From assembly GCA_001972305.1 (NCBI GenBank), contig BDDD01002677.1:62001-126000 (forward strand): a stretch of DNA of 64,000 nucleotides, in the 5' to 3' direction. This DNA is from Cephalotus follicularis (taxonomy: Eukaryota > Streptophyta > Magnoliopsida > Oxalidales > Cephalotaceae). Of the stretch, positions 1-11,040 are shown piece after piece; within the stretch, counting starts at the first letter, position 1; each line of letters begins with the position of its first letter. Under the pieces are notes generated by a model. It was given only the letters and a program-made list of their open reading frames with translations, was not told where the DNA came from and searched no databases. Both the position numbers and the translations under genes were made by a program.

Positions 1-1320
1 ACCTCATTAGAAAATGTCCCCATCATGCTATCCCTAAATGGAAGTTAGTCCAATGTTTCTATGATTGTCTGGCCGCACAAAATAGACATATGGTGGATTG
101 TTGTTGTGGAGGCACACTCATGCACGACAGTGAGAACAAGGCCTAACAATTGTTTGAGTCCCACAGCATGAACTCTCTGCATCATTTATCATCCAGAGTA
201 GAGTCCTCTGTAATGAGTACTCAACAGAAAGGAGGCATATATGAGGTTAGTCAATTTGAGACCATCAAGGCTAAGGTGGACATCCTATCCCAGAAGTTAG
301 ATAAAGTGCTAACTATAGGGACACTTACTATGCAATCTACTCAAAATTCTAATGCACAATAGGCTTGCGCCTTATGTTCTAGCCTGACACATTATATGAG
401 TGATTGCCCGCTTGCTGTGCAATATCCAGAATTTATTCAAGAACAAGCACAAGCAGTGCAAGGATTTCCTAGACTGGGGAATGATTCGTTCTCCAACACA
501 TATAACCCGGGATGGAGGAATCACCCCAACTTCGCATGGAAGCAGCCCAATACAAGCCACAATCCCCCTTATAGGAAAAATAATTTCGTTCCTTATCAGA
601 ATTCGTATAGGGATGTGCAACAATCAAATCCTCACAACCTCAAGTGCTTACGGCAACTGAGGATAAAATGGATAAGGTACTATTTACTTTGGGTGGGATC
701 AACAAGAATTGGCAAATATGATCAGATCCTTCACTCCCACACCAAATCCACCTCCAAATTGGAAATGCAAATAGGACAGCTAGCTGATATCATCAGGAAA
801 AGAAAAGAAGGCCACATACCCAATCAAGTGGTAGACAATCCTAGAAATCAGTCTGGACAGTGTTCCCACTTAGAACAAGCCCAATATATTACGACTTTGA
901 GAAGTGGGAGGGTAATTGGAGAACCACAAGTAACTGTTCCAAATCCTGTTATGATGCACGATAAGATTCCTGAAGAGAAAGTGTCCTGAGAGAGTGGTGA
1001 GAAAGAGACCCTGAACAAGGGGAAGGAAAAGGACATTACTCTTATTTCACCTAAAGCACCTTTTCCTGAGTGTTTGTGATCTTCGTCTTTGGTTCCTCCG
1101 TATGGTAAAATGGTTGGAAGGATGGCCGAGATGATGGACTTGTTTAAGCAGGTCCAGATCAACCTTCCTCTCCTAGATGCGATACAGCTAGTGCCAGCGT
1201 ATGCCAAATTCCTAAAGGACTTATGCACCATGAAGCATGAACTGAAAACGCACATTTCGAAAACTGTCCATGTAACAGAGAACGTGAGTGCAATGCTTTC
1301 TAGCAAGCTGCCACCTAAAC
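1..1320 (+). pseudogene. Element A gag remnant with CCHC knuckle
   Basis: The translated stretch near the left edge reads as the Athila gag C-terminal part (tryptophan- and cysteine-rich block followed by a coiled region). A zinc-knuckle-like motif C-x2-C-x4-H-x4-C lies at about 364-405, followed by the Athila-typical block NPGWRNHPNFAWKQ near 507-548. Gag packages the element RNA into virus-like particles. The N-terminal half is outside the window. Broken remnant. Confidence 0.8.
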
Positions 1321-1325
1321 TAAAA

Positions 1326-2131
1326 GACCCCGGAGATCCTCTGATATCTTGTAAGATTGGAAATTTACAAATAGAGAGAGCGCTCCTTGATTTAGGGGCC
1401 AGCGTTAACATCCTCCTTATCACAGTTTATGACCATTTTAGGTTTTGAGAGTTGAAACCTACCGAGGTGACTCTTCAACTTGCTGATAGATCTCTGAAAA
1501 TTCCTAAGGGATTCATTGAGGATGTTTTAGTGAAAATGGACGAGCTTTCTTTTCCAGTGGATTTCCTTGTGCTCAATATGGAAACCCCTTCTAATGGGAA
1601 GCTACAATCGATTATCTTAGGTCGTCCTTTCTTAGCCACAGCAAATGCCTGCAGAAATTGTCGATCTGGAGCTATGGACATATCCTTTGGCAATAAGAAG
1701 TTGAGGCTAAACATCTTTAATGCAGCCCTAGGACCTCAGGGTAAGGAGGATTGTTTTGCCATAGATATGATTGATGAGGTGGTATTCAAGTATGTACTCG
1801 AGACACTCGTGAAGAACTCTTTACAACAATATTTGAGCATCTTTGGCGACGATTGTGATGCAGACACTGCTGAGATTAATGCCCTGTTAAATTTTCCAAG
1901 TTCTTCAAATCTTCCTCCGTGGACATATAAATTTGAGCCATTACCTCCTCTAGCAAAGTCACCATTGCCGAACTCCATAGAATCTCCCCCTGTTTTAGTC
2001 AAAACATCCTTACCCAAGTCTTTGAAGGATGCTTACTTGGGGCTGAATGAGACACTCCCTATCATTATTGCATCTAGTTTGACTGCAGATCAAGAAGACA
2101 AGGTATTGGCAGTTTTGAAAGATCACAAAGA
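1326..2131 (+). pseudogene. Element A aspartic protease and linker remnant
   Basis: A retropepsin-like segment has the flap and active-site neighbourhood DLGASVNILL and the typical following LADRSLKIPKG block; the loop ILGRPFLATANA lies near 1615-1650. This domain order (gag, protease, RT) fits Ty3/gypsy. The stretch 1740-2131 is the poorly conserved linker before RT. The reading is cut at 2131 by the Cassandra TRIM and resumes at 3015 with the target duplication AAAGA. Broken remnant. Confidence 0.82.
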
Positions 2132-2538
2132 TGTAACGACCCGATCCTTAACCACATGAGAAATTGTCCGCTTTTGTCCCACGCAGAACATACAGAGCCC
2201 ATACATCTGTGTTTCCACATGGACCATCACAGTTTTGTCCTAATTGATGGATTGGTCAGACTTCCCAAGAGGTCACCCATCATGGTTTTGCCTTGAGCGC
2301 AACACCCTTAACTTTGACGTTTCCACTAACTCCTCAGCCAATCCATCAAAAGGTGCCTCATGTAATTAGGTTCAAGGATCATTTCTTATATAGCACAGCC
2401 ATACTTTCCCCCATTTCGATGGATCCGGTTCATTCCTGTCACAAGGTCGGCTCCATCTCATGGATAGCCCTTTCCTCTTGGCGGCTTCATCTCATGGATA
2501 GCCCTTTCCTCTTGCCCACTCTTAAGTGGGGTGTCACA
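2132..2538 (-). repeat. Cassandra LTR, left copy (3' LTR in element orientation)
   Basis: This copy is 407 bp, with TG...CA ends on both strands. A 34-bp segment containing CATCTCATGGATAGCCCTTT is present twice in tandem near 2452-2520. The 5S-like block lies at about 2258-2345. Confidence 0.9.
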
Positions 2539-2608
2539 GGCCCACCAGCTTCCGCCTGGTTCGTCCCTGAACCATATCTACTGGAGGAGGTCCGTCTCTA
2601 ATACCAAT

Positions 2609-3014
2609 TGTAACGAGTCAATCCTGAACCACATGAGAAATTGTCCGCTTTTGTCCCACGCAGAACATACAGAGCCCATATATCTGTGTTTCCACGTGGA
2701 CCATCACAGTTTTGTCCTAATTGATGGATTGGTCAGACTTCCCAGGAGGTCACCCATCCTGGTTTTTCCCTGAGCGCAATACGCTTAACCTTGGAGTTTC
2801 CACTAACTCCTCAGCCAATCCATCAAAAGGCACCTCATGTAATTAGGTTCAAGGATCATTTCTTATATAGCACAGCCATACTTTCCCACATTTCGATGGA
2901 TCCGGTTCATTCCTGTCACAAGGGCGGCTCCATCTCATGGATAGCCCTTTCCTATGGCGGCTTCATCTCATGGATAGCCCTTTCCTCTTGCCCACTCTTA
3001 AGTGGGGTGTCACA
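2609..3014 (-). repeat. Cassandra LTR, right copy (5' LTR in element orientation)
   Basis: This copy is 406 bp and nearly matches the left copy. It is followed on the minus strand by the primer site at about 2597-2607. The same internal tandem duplication is present near 2928-2996. Confidence 0.9.
2736..2825 (-). promoter_or_regulatory. 5S rRNA-like Pol III promoter region in Cassandra LTR
   Basis: On the minus strand this block contains GGTTAAGCGT, then GGATGGGTGACCTCCTGGGA, which is the conserved 3' part of plant 5S rRNA including the box C region. The GTTAAGCGT part corresponds to box A of the 5S internal promoter. The region between them has drifted from 5S. The left LTR has a slightly more diverged copy at about 2258-2345. 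That Cassandra LTRs carry 5S-derived sequence is established; activity of this copy is not shown. Confidence 0.85.
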
Positions 3015-3678
3015 AAAGAAGCCATTGGGTGGTCAGTGGCCGATCTGAAAGGTATAAGCCCATCTATATGTATGCATCAGATTTTCTGTGAAGATGGTGC
3101 TAAACCTTTTAGGGACACACAACGAATATTGAATCCAAATATGCGTGAAGTTGTCAAGAATGAGATTGTGAAGTGGTTAGATGCTGGCATTATTTACCCC
3201 ATCTTTGACAGCAAAGGGGTTAGTGCCACTCAGGTGGTGCCAAAGAAACCAGGCATTAGGGTAGTTGAGAATGAAAAAGGTGACAAGATCCCCACTCGTA
3301 TAATGACTGGTTGGCGAGCATGTATTGATTATAGAAAACTCAATTCTGTCACTCGCAAGGATCACTTTCCACTTCCATTCATTGATCAAATCCTTGAGAA
3401 GCTATCCGACAATAGCTACTTTAGCTTTTTAGACGGCTACTCTTGATATAACAAAGTAAGTGTGTGCCCCGAACACCAAGAGAAAACCAAATTTACATGC
3501 CCTTTTGGCACATTCGCTTTCCGACAGATGCCCTTTGGCTTATGTAACGTCCCTGCCACTTTCTGGCATTGCATGATCGCTATTTTCTCTGATACGGCAG
3601 AGGAGTTCTTGGAGGTTTTGATGGATGATTTCTCTGTCTTTGGAGCATGCTTTGATGACGGCCTGCTTAAGCTGGAAT
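3015..3678 (+). pseudogene. Element A reverse transcriptase, first part
   Basis: It begins with the AIGWSVADLKGISPSICMH block, then VVPKKPGI, ACIDYRKLNSVTRKDHFPLP and the later FRQMPFGLCNVPATF block, all conserved RT fingers and palm motifs of Athila. It stops at 3678 where the LTR of element B starts; the remainder of RT is at 30919 onward. Broken remnant. Confidence 0.85.
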
Positions 3679-3989
3679 TGTAATGACCATAAAATTTCAT
3701 TAGAGATATTATTTATGGAAATATGATTTTTGTTTTTAAGATTAGCAACTGCTACAAGGGACCCGTAATATGACCCTAACGCTCTGGGGGATTCGGGGGT
3801 TCTGCTCCCCGGTGAGCGGATGGGGGGTCCCGCTGCAAGGACAGCGGGCAGAGGCTCGGGGGCAACGCCCCCAGAAGAAAATTTAATTTGGATACTTGTT
3901 TTGGACTTGAACATTTTGAAGTCATTATTTATGGATATACTGTAGATATACGGTTGTACTATGTGCCGTAAGCATGTTTGTGCGTCTTG

Positions 3990-4110
3990 GGACGTTGAAA
4001 GCGTCAACTGCCTATTTTAAAGAGTCGACAATTTGGTGAAATACCATAAAGTGTCGACAGTTTGGATTCTTTTGTGGGTACCGAATTTATGAGTTAAAGC
4101 GTCGACAGTT
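3990..4110 (+). promoter_or_regulatory. GTCGAC motif cluster in element B LTR
   Basis: Three exact GTCGAC hexamers lie at 4024-4029, 4053-4058 and 4101-4106, each within a GTCGACAGTTTG-like context, beside a related AAAGCGTCAACTG. They sit about 260-380 bp upstream of the TATA box. The 3' LTR copy has three hexamers at about 9947, 9976 and 9996. Looser GCG/CGC-rich versions continue to about 4330. Confidence 0.7.
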
Positions 4111-4366
4111 TGTTATAGTGTAATGGAGCAAGCGACGACGCTTCTAAGCATTAATTTTACTTTGTTGCACGTCAACAGGCAGCGCTTGGAGGGCAAAGCG
4201 GCAGCACTTTGGGGCTTAAGTGGCAACGCTTCGAGCTTAACCTCTGACGCTTTACGAAAAAGGACGCGTGTCGCACAACAGATGGATGAGATGCGCTCCC
4301 ATGCGTTAAAAAAATGCCAAGTGTCGCTTTCTGATGTAAGGGGGTGACGTTGGGTGGCTGAAGACT

Positions 4367-4381
4367 TCCTATAAATACCCC
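4367..4381 (+). promoter_or_regulatory. TATA box of element B 5' LTR
   Basis: CCTATAAATACCCC is a strong plant Pol II TATA context. It is followed about 30 bp later by CATTGCTCAGCAC, a plausible transcript start, and by the purine-rich leader. The 3' LTR has the same box at about 10312. Confidence 0.75.
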
Positions 4382-4404
4382 ATTCGGCTTCATTGCTCAG
4401 CACA

Positions 4405-4545
4405 CAGAGAAAGAGAAAAGAGGCAGACGGAAGAGAAAGAAGAAGAGAGGAAGAAAGGGAGAGAAAGAAGAAGAGAGGGAGAGAAAGAGAGAAAGAAGAA
4501 GGAGAGAGAAGGAGAAAAGAGAGGAGAAGAGAAAAAGTAGGGGAA
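4405..4545 (+). repeat. GA-rich low-complexity tract in element B LTR
   Basis: About 140 bp is almost wholly A and G (repeated GAGAAAGAAGAAGAGAG), just after the predicted transcript start. The same tract is at 10345-10485 in the 3' LTR. The pyrimidine strand gives a spurious leucine/serine-rich reading frame that is not a gene. Confidence 0.8.
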
Positions 4546-4959
4546 TTTTAGTATAAAGAAGGAGAGCCCTGCTGAGATGGGTATAAAGGAGGAAAGAAGG
4601 AGAATAAAGTAAGGTAAGCAATTCTAATCACCTTTCCAAAGTATTTTATGGTGATAAGAAAAAATGATATTTTTATACCAAAGTATTTTAACGAAAATTA
4701 TTTCTAAAGTATTTTATTGAGGAATTTTATTCACTTTTCCAAAGTATTTATTCCATATTTTATGCTAAAGTAATTTACGTTATTTCTGTAAATTTTGCAA
4801 CAAATTCTTATGTTTTACGAATTTCTGCCAAATTCTTGATAAAATTTTATGTTTAAAATTATTGCTTATGTTATGCTATTATTTTAAAGTATTTTTTGGA
4901 AAATTATGCTTTTTATGTATTTCAAAAAATTTCCAATTTCTTTACGAAATTTTGTTTTC

Positions 4960-5200
4960 TTAAGATGTTTTAAATTTAATTTTACAAATGCTTTCAAATA
5001 TTATTTTAAATTCAGTTTTACAAAGTTTATAATACTATTTTAAACTTAGTTTTCAAATGTTTTACGATACGACTTTAAATTCAGTTTTTCAAATGTTTTA
5101 CGATACTGTTTTAAAATCAGCTTTACAAATGTTTTACAAAATTGTTTTATTAATGCCTTGAGCTGATCGCTCAGAGTATTAAGAAATGTTTTATGAAATG
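4960..5200 (+). repeat. AT-rich degenerate tandem repeat in element B LTR
   Basis: Several copies of a roughly 35-50 bp unit built on AAATGTTTTACGATACT and TTTTAAATTCAGTTTTAC follow each other. The corresponding block of the 3' LTR is at about 13620-13860. Confidence 0.7.
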
Positions 5201-6191
5201 TTTTTACAAAATGTGAAAATGCAACGAACTGAGATGAACAATGACTGGATTGCGATCCAGGGTGGATTAATCTAGTAAAAGATTAATGTTATGAGCGGAG
5301 AGTGCTCACGGGCATGCATGTGATGTAAGTTGGTGATCGAGGATGTGCACCTTGCCCCGGTGACTGGTTCAATTGGGTTATTTAAGTTTATACAACCTCT
5401 CAGTTATTTATGAAATGTTCTGATTCATGAGATATGGTCAGAAATAGAGAATGAAATGTTCTGTTTCATGAGATATGAACATAAAAGAATGAATGTGATT
5501 TTGAAGAAAAAAAATTGATTTTGAAACATGATGGTTTTTATACCAGAAAAAGGATGTTAAACGATGTTTTGTTTTCAAAGTATGGGTATATTATATGCCA
5601 GATTTTTATGATATTTTTGAAAGGTATGAGTTGCAAACATTTTGATAAAGATCATCAAAAACAATGGATTTCAATAATGTTTTATGACTATGATTCTTAC
5701 TGGGCTATTTGAGCTCACTCCATTCAATGTCTTGTTTTGAAATAAACTTTTCCAAGAAATGGTTGAACGTGAAAGTGCGAGCTTTAGAGGAAGTTCGTAA
5801 ACGAAGTATTAGAAGGGAAGTATGCTATATTATGAAGTTTTATGCTTAATGTTACGCATTAATGTTTTTCTTCCGCTGTGTAAGGTTATATGCTAAGTGA
5901 CGTACAAATGCAAAAGTATTAGAAATGATTATGATAATGAGGATAAGATATCTTTGAAATTTGGTGATCAAAGATGTAAGCATATTGTGATCCTGTGAAG
6001 TTATCGAATATGATGTGATGTTTCCATTGAGTAATGATGTTAGGTTTTAAATCTAAGGTAAAATTAAATGGTTAATGGATTGTTAAATGATTAAACAATT
6101 TGATGGTTAATGGTTCACCCCACGTAACGCACCGATTCCTCGAGGCTCACTTTGAGCATAAAGTGAACTCGGATCGGTGGCGTTATAGTAA

Positions 6192-6257
6192 TGGTATCAG
6201 AGAGATTTTGGTGACTAGCATTGTGATTAATGTTGATACCAGTAATGGTATCAGAGA
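6192..6257 (+). promoter_or_regulatory. Element B primer-binding site, repeated
   Basis: TGGTATCAGAGA at 6192-6203 lies 4 bp after the 5' LTR and matches the 3' end complement of initiator tRNA-Met used by most plant Ty3/gypsy elements. The same 12-mer returns at 6246-6257, after GATACCAGTAA, as part of a direct repeat of about 54 bp; weaker echoes follow near 6294 and 6320. Confidence 0.75.
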
Positions 6258-6828
6258 ATTTCGGAGATTATTATATGGGAGTATTTTACAGTAATGGGTG
6301 TTTTATTGAAGATTAATACTATCAGAGAATTGAATAATGTTATATTTTGAGGATATAAAATATGTGGAGATATTGTTGATCTGATTTCTGTAGATGTCAT
6401 CAAAGAGTGATTCAGATCATTTGGAGACTAGTACAAGATTTGTTATCTAGGAATCCAAAACTTGCGAAGAGAGAATTTTTTTACTCGCATATGTCAAATG
6501 GAAGAAATGTATAGACAGAAGTTAGCAAGAAAGGGTGAATGCTTTAGAGAAGCTAAGTTATGTATGAATGTTCTTTTAAGGTTTATATGGGGAATGAATG
6601 GAATAGTTATACGAGAAGTTAGAGAAAACTTGCTGATATTGATAAGGCGTATATGAGAGAAGATACCCGATGTCGATGAGTCTAGCAATGAAGATTGAAA
6701 TGACAATGAAGGAATTTGATGTATGATACGTAGAAATGAAAGATATGTGCAAAAAAAAAGTTTAGATATTAGTTTCTTGGTAAAGTGAGGAGCATAACTG
6801 TCTAAAGTTAAGGGTTAACTCGTAAGAG

Positions 6829-7580
6829 ATGGATAACGCAAGAAGAAGTCATGGCCAAAGGAGGAATGGGAATGCACAAGACGATGGAGAAGATAATTCT
6901 CTAAACGTGGTGTTGAATCGATCGGCTTGAGTTATTGCTGATAACAACGGTAATAACCACCAAGTGCCTCCGTCAGTAGGGCTAACCCTAGAGCGGTCTA
7001 CAAGAAATCCGAAGACCTTTTCGAAAATGGTAGAGCCTATGGAAGTAAAAGCATGGATTCAAGGAAATGAAAAGATCTTCAGAGCCTTGAATTTTACGGA
7101 TCATCATAAAGAAGTGTTTTCGATCTATACGTTGGAAGGATAAGTGGATCAGTGGTGGAGCATTATCGAGAGGATAAAGACACGTATGAAAATAGAAACG
7201 ATGACGTGGGAAATGTTTAAGGAAATATTTATGGACAAATATTTTCTTTAAATGATGAAGGAAAGGATGGAAGAGGCCTTCCTTTGATTGAGACAAGGTA
7301 AGTCCAAATCGACAGCTCAATACGAGGCAAAGTTGCGAGATTGTCTCAATAAGCGGCTCACATGGTGTCAACAAGAGCAAAGAAGAGCGAATAAGTTTTA
7401 CAAGGGTTTAAAACCCAATGTTCGAGGATTGTGGATAACGCAAGATCCGTAAACCTACGAAGTAGTGTTGAAGGATACGATAATCTGAAGTACCAAGCAA
7501 AAGTGAACGAGCCAATGATAAGGAAAGAGGAAGGTAGGCAAATCCTCTAGCTACAAACAGCAAGAAAGGAAGTTCGATGG
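6829..7580 (+). pseudogene. Element B gag remnant
   Basis: From ATGGATAACGCAAG onward, pieces resemble Tekay gag: a block matching the WIQGNEKIFRALNF pattern and a VDQWW-like tryptophan pair near 7145-7160, then a TAQYEAKL-like helix near 7315. The sequence is very decayed, with many interruptions. Confidence rests on order and position after the primer site. Confidence 0.65.
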
Positions 7581-8780
7581 AGAAAGAAAGGATGGAGCTC
7601 AATGGCCCAGAGCATCAGTTAGGACATACTCCATAGATGTGGAAGATTCTAATGAAGTTGTGACAGACATGGATTGACTTTTGGCGAATCATACTAATAT
7701 TGATTGGAAGAAGGATAAGTTTTCTATAACCAATCAACCGGAGTATGGCCACCTGAGCAGAAAATTCAATAAACCCCTAATTTTCATATCAGCAATCCAA
7801 GTTAGAAGGTTGTTGAAATGCGGCTGTAAAGATTACCTCGCTTATGTGGTGAACACTAACGAAGAAAAGAAGATCTTCATATTATTGAGAATTTTATGGA
7901 TATGTTTCTGAAGATCTACCAGGTACACCACTTGATCAAGGGATAGAGTTTGAAATGGACTTAGTACCCGAAATGACTCCGATTTCAAAGAATCCCTAGC
8001 AAGTGGATCTGACCAAGTTAAAAAGGAGTTAAGAATCGGTTGCAAGAGTTTTGGATAAAGGATTTGTCTGACAAAGTATATCACTATAAGATACACCGAT
8101 ATTGTTTGTAAAACAAGAAAGACGGGATAATGAGACTCTGTATCGATTGTTAAGGATTGACGATTTGTTTGATCAGCTTAAGAATTCTGGAGGATCGACT
8201 TTCGATCAGGTTATCATCAAGTAAAAGTCAAGAAGGGAGATGTACCGAAAACTACTTTTCGGACAAGATATGAACACCTCGAGTTTTCGTAATGTCATTT
8301 GGATTGACAAATACTATAGCTGCTTTCATGGATTTTGTAAATAAAGTATTCAGGGAATTGTTGGATCAGTTCGAGGTAGTTTTTATTGACTGTATTTGGT
8401 GTACTCCAAAAGTCAATCGGAGCATAAAGGGCATTTGATCAATGTGCTGCAAACATTGAAGAGGGAACAACTGTATGCTAAGTTCAACAAGTGCCAACTT
8501 TGAATAAAGAAGGTATCCTTCTTGAGTCACGAGAATTCACGAGAAGGCATTTTTTTTAGTGGACTCTGCTAAAACTATGACAATAAGATAATGGCAAAAG
8601 ACCAACGTCGGTAGAAGAAATACTAAGTTTTCTTGGATTGGTAAGCTACTACCGAAGGTTCGTTGAATGTTTTTTCTCGCATTACGAACTCTTTTACAAG
8701 GATGACACGAAACAATGTTAAGTTCGAATGGTCTGAATAATGCAAAGAGTATTTCTTGGAATCTTAAGGATTATGATTGT
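7581..8780 (+). pseudogene. Element B protease to reverse transcriptase remnant
   Basis: Short recognisable pieces include a YLAYVVNTNEEK-like region (7835-7870) that precedes RT in Tekay elements, a KQERRDNETLYRLL-like remnant of the RT palm (about 8110), the FGLTNT block (about 8300) and [16 protein letters not shown] (about 8410-8460). Heavily broken. Confidence 0.65.
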
Positions 8781-9589
8781 ACAATCCGGGAAAAGCGAAC
8801 GCCTTGGCGGATGTTTTGGCACGAATGATTACCATACAACATAAGTTATTAAGGGATTTCCAAATATTGGAATTGGAAGCTAGAAAGCAAGGAGGAGTAG
8901 CTTTCTTATCTCAAGTTATAGTTCAACTGTCTTTAGTTGAATGAATCAAGTAGTGTCAAAAGATAACGGATAGAGGGATTGAACGTTTATATGTTGGGAG
9001 AAAGCAAGGAGAAAGGAAATTGTTGCTGATAGAAACGTTACAAATGACAATTGAGAAGGTAAGGTTAATTCGGAAGCATCTTCTAACAACCCAAAGTGAA
9101 TAAAAGGGTTATGTGGATAAGAGATGAAGGGAGTTACGGTTGGAAATGAGAGATCATCTTTTTCATAAAGGTTTTACCTTGGAAAGAAGTAAAGAGATTT
9201 GGTGAAAAGGGAAAGCTTAATCCGTAATATATTGGACCATTTGAGATTTTGGAAGGAGTTGGAAATATTGTGTTAAGCTTGCATTGCTACCAAGTCTCTT
9301 TCACGTTCACAATGTGTTTCATGTATTTCATCTTCGAAAAAATATGGCCGACCCCTATCATATTATGAGAGCTGAAACAATACAAGTGCATGAGAAGTTG
9401 TCATACAACGAACAACCGGTGAAAATTTTTCTTTATAAAGAAGTAGACTAAGATCACTCTGTTAATAAAGGTTTTATGACAAATCATGAAGTCTATGAAG
9501 TCACTTGGAGATTGGAGGAAGTAATGAAACATAAATACCCTCGTCTGTCGAGTATAAGGTATAACAAATTTTGAGGACAAAATATTTGT
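8781..9589 (+). pseudogene. Element B RNase H, integrase C-terminus and chromodomain remnant
   Basis: The fragment NPGKANALADVLAR (about 8785-8825) is the end of RNase H. Later pieces give the integrase tail block HVHNVFHVFHLRKNMADPYH (about 9300-9360) and a chromodomain-like end VTWRLEEVMKHKYPRL (about 9500-9550). These are typical of chromoviruses of Tekay type. The core of integrase is barely readable. Heavily broken. Confidence 0.68.
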
Positions 9590-9602
9590 AAGGAGGGTAG
9601 AT
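9590..9602 (+). promoter_or_regulatory. Element B polypurine tract
   Basis: AAGGAGGGTAGAT directly precedes the 3' LTR start TGTAATGACC at 9603. It follows the usual GAGGACAAAAT stretch of chromoviruses. Confidence 0.75.
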
Positions 9603-10721
9603 TGTAATGACCAGAAACTTTCATTAGAGATATTATTTATGGAAATATGATTTCTGTTGTTAAGATTAGCAACTGCTACAAGGGACCCATAATATGACCC
9701 TAACGCTCAGGGGTATTCGGGGGTTCCGCTCCCCGGTGAGCGGACTGGGGGTCCAACTGCTCGGACAGTGGGCAGGGGCTCGGGGGCAACGCCCCGGAAG
9801 AAAATTTAATTTGGATATTTGTTTTGGACTGGAACATTTTGAAGTCATTATTTATGGATATACGGTAGATGTACGGTTGTACTGTGTGCCGTAAGCATGT
9901 TTGCGCGTCTTGGGACGTTGAAAGCGTCAACTGCCTATTTTAAAGCGTCGACAGTTTGGTGAAATGCCATAAAGTGTCGACAGTTATTTTAAGGCGTCGA
10001 CAGTTTGGCTTCTTCTGTGGGTACCGAATTTATGAGTTAAAGCATTGACAGTTTGTTATAGTGTAATGGAGAAAGCGGCGATGCTTTCAAGCGTTAATTT
10101 TCCTTTGTTACGCGTCAACAGACAGCACTTAGAGGGCAAAGCGGCAGTACTTTGGGGCTTAAGCGACGACGCTTAGAGCTTATCCTCCGACGCTTTACGA
10201 AAAAGGACGTGTGTCGCACAACAGATGGATGAGATGCGCTGCCATGCGTTAAAAAAATGCCAAGTGTCACTTTCTGAGGTAAGGGGGTGACGTTGGGCGG
10301 CTGAAGACTTCCTATAAATACCCCATTTAGCTTCATTGCTCAGCACAAAGAGAAAGAGAGAAGAGGCAGACGGAAGAGAAAGAAGAAGAGAGGAAGAAAG
10401 GGAGAGAAAGAAGAAGAGAGGGAGAGAAAGAGAGAAAGAAGAAGGAGAGAGAAGGAGAAAAGAGAGGAGAGGAGAAAAAGTAGGGGAATTTTAGTATAAT
10501 GAAGGAGGGCCCTGCTGAGATGGGTATAAAGGAGGAAAGAAGGAGAATAAAGTAAGGTAAGGAATTCTAATCACCTTTCAAAAGTATTTTATGGTGATAA
10601 GAAAAAATGATATTTTTATACCAAAGTATTTTAACGAAAATTCTTTCTAAAGTATTTTATTAGGGAATTTTATTAACTTTTCCAAAGTATTTATTCCATA
10701 TTTTATGCTAAAGTAATTTAC
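9603..10721 (+). repeat. Element B 3' LTR, segment 1
   Basis: It aligns with 3679-4770 of the 5' LTR, including GC-rich block, GTCGAC cluster, TATA box and GA tract. It is interrupted at 10721 by solo LTR C. Confidence 0.9.
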
Positions 10722-10884
10722 TGTAACACCCAGTGTTTTCTTTATTGTAATATTTCGTTTTAAGATGTAATCTTAAGGTTGAATTAATGAAAATGTTGGA
10801 GATTTCGGCATCAAAGATGTTTCCAAACCCTAAATATTGTTTTGGGGGAAGAAATGTATATGTTGAACCAAAACGATGCAGTTT

Positions 10885-11040
10885 TGGGACAATCGCGTCG
10901 ATGTCTTTGGAAAGACGTCGACGCCTATGGGAAGCAAGATGCACGTGAATGCATGTACATGCACGTCGATGTAGATGAAGACATCGGCACCTTCTTATGA
11001 AAGAGAAAAAGACATCGATGTCTTAGGAAAGACGTCGACG
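10885..11040 (+). promoter_or_regulatory. Element C palindrome cluster 1
   Basis: Repeated GACGTCGACGCC, GCGTCGATGTCTTT, CACGTCGATG, GACATCGATGTCTT and GACGTCGACGCC units occur within 155 bp, at offset about 160-315 from the LTR start. All are centred on TCGA. GACGTC is also an ACGT-core (C-box) bZIP site in plants, by general knowledge. Confidence 0.7.

Larger units (their letters stand above)
2132..3014 (-). mobile_element. Element T: Cassandra-type TRIM with 5S-like LTRs
   Basis: An 883-bp element has two direct repeats of about 406 bp (2132-2538 and 2609-3014) around a 70-bp core. The flanking duplication AAAGA is perfect (2127-2131 and 3015-3019). Read on the minus strand, the LTRs start TGTGACACCCC and end CGTTACA, and the core begins with a primer site TGGTATTAGAG. 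No protein is coded. Each LTR contains a stretch matching the 3' half of plant 5S rRNA, the hallmark of Cassandra. The two LTRs differ at about 20 positions (about 5%), so insertion is not very recent. Structurally it looks whole for a TRIM. It interrupts element A between protease and RT. Confidence 0.93.
3679..6187 (+). repeat. Element B 5' LTR
   Basis: This LTR is 2.5 kb. In order it holds a GC-rich block (3770-3875), a cluster of GTCGAC motifs (3990-4110), a TATA box in CCTATAAATACCCC at about 4369, a long purine-rich leader (4405-4545), an AT-rich stretch with repeated AAATGTTTTAC units (4960-5200), and a terminal region ending CGTTATA before the primer site. The 3' LTR repeats this order. 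Confidence 0.9.

Noticed and set aside
848-1423. A 191-residue minus-strand reading frame opposite element A
   Set aside because: It is the antisense shadow of the Athila gag/protease region, has no family resemblance, and the plus strand carries clear retroelement motifs.
2258-2345. A genuine 5S rRNA gene
   Set aside because: Only part of 5S is present, diverged, and placed inside both LTRs of a TRIM, as known for Cassandra.
4397-4621. Leucine/serine-rich minus-strand frame that looks like a membrane peptide
   Set aside because: It is the complement of a GA-rich low-complexity leader in B's LTR and repeats in the other LTR with different frame limits.
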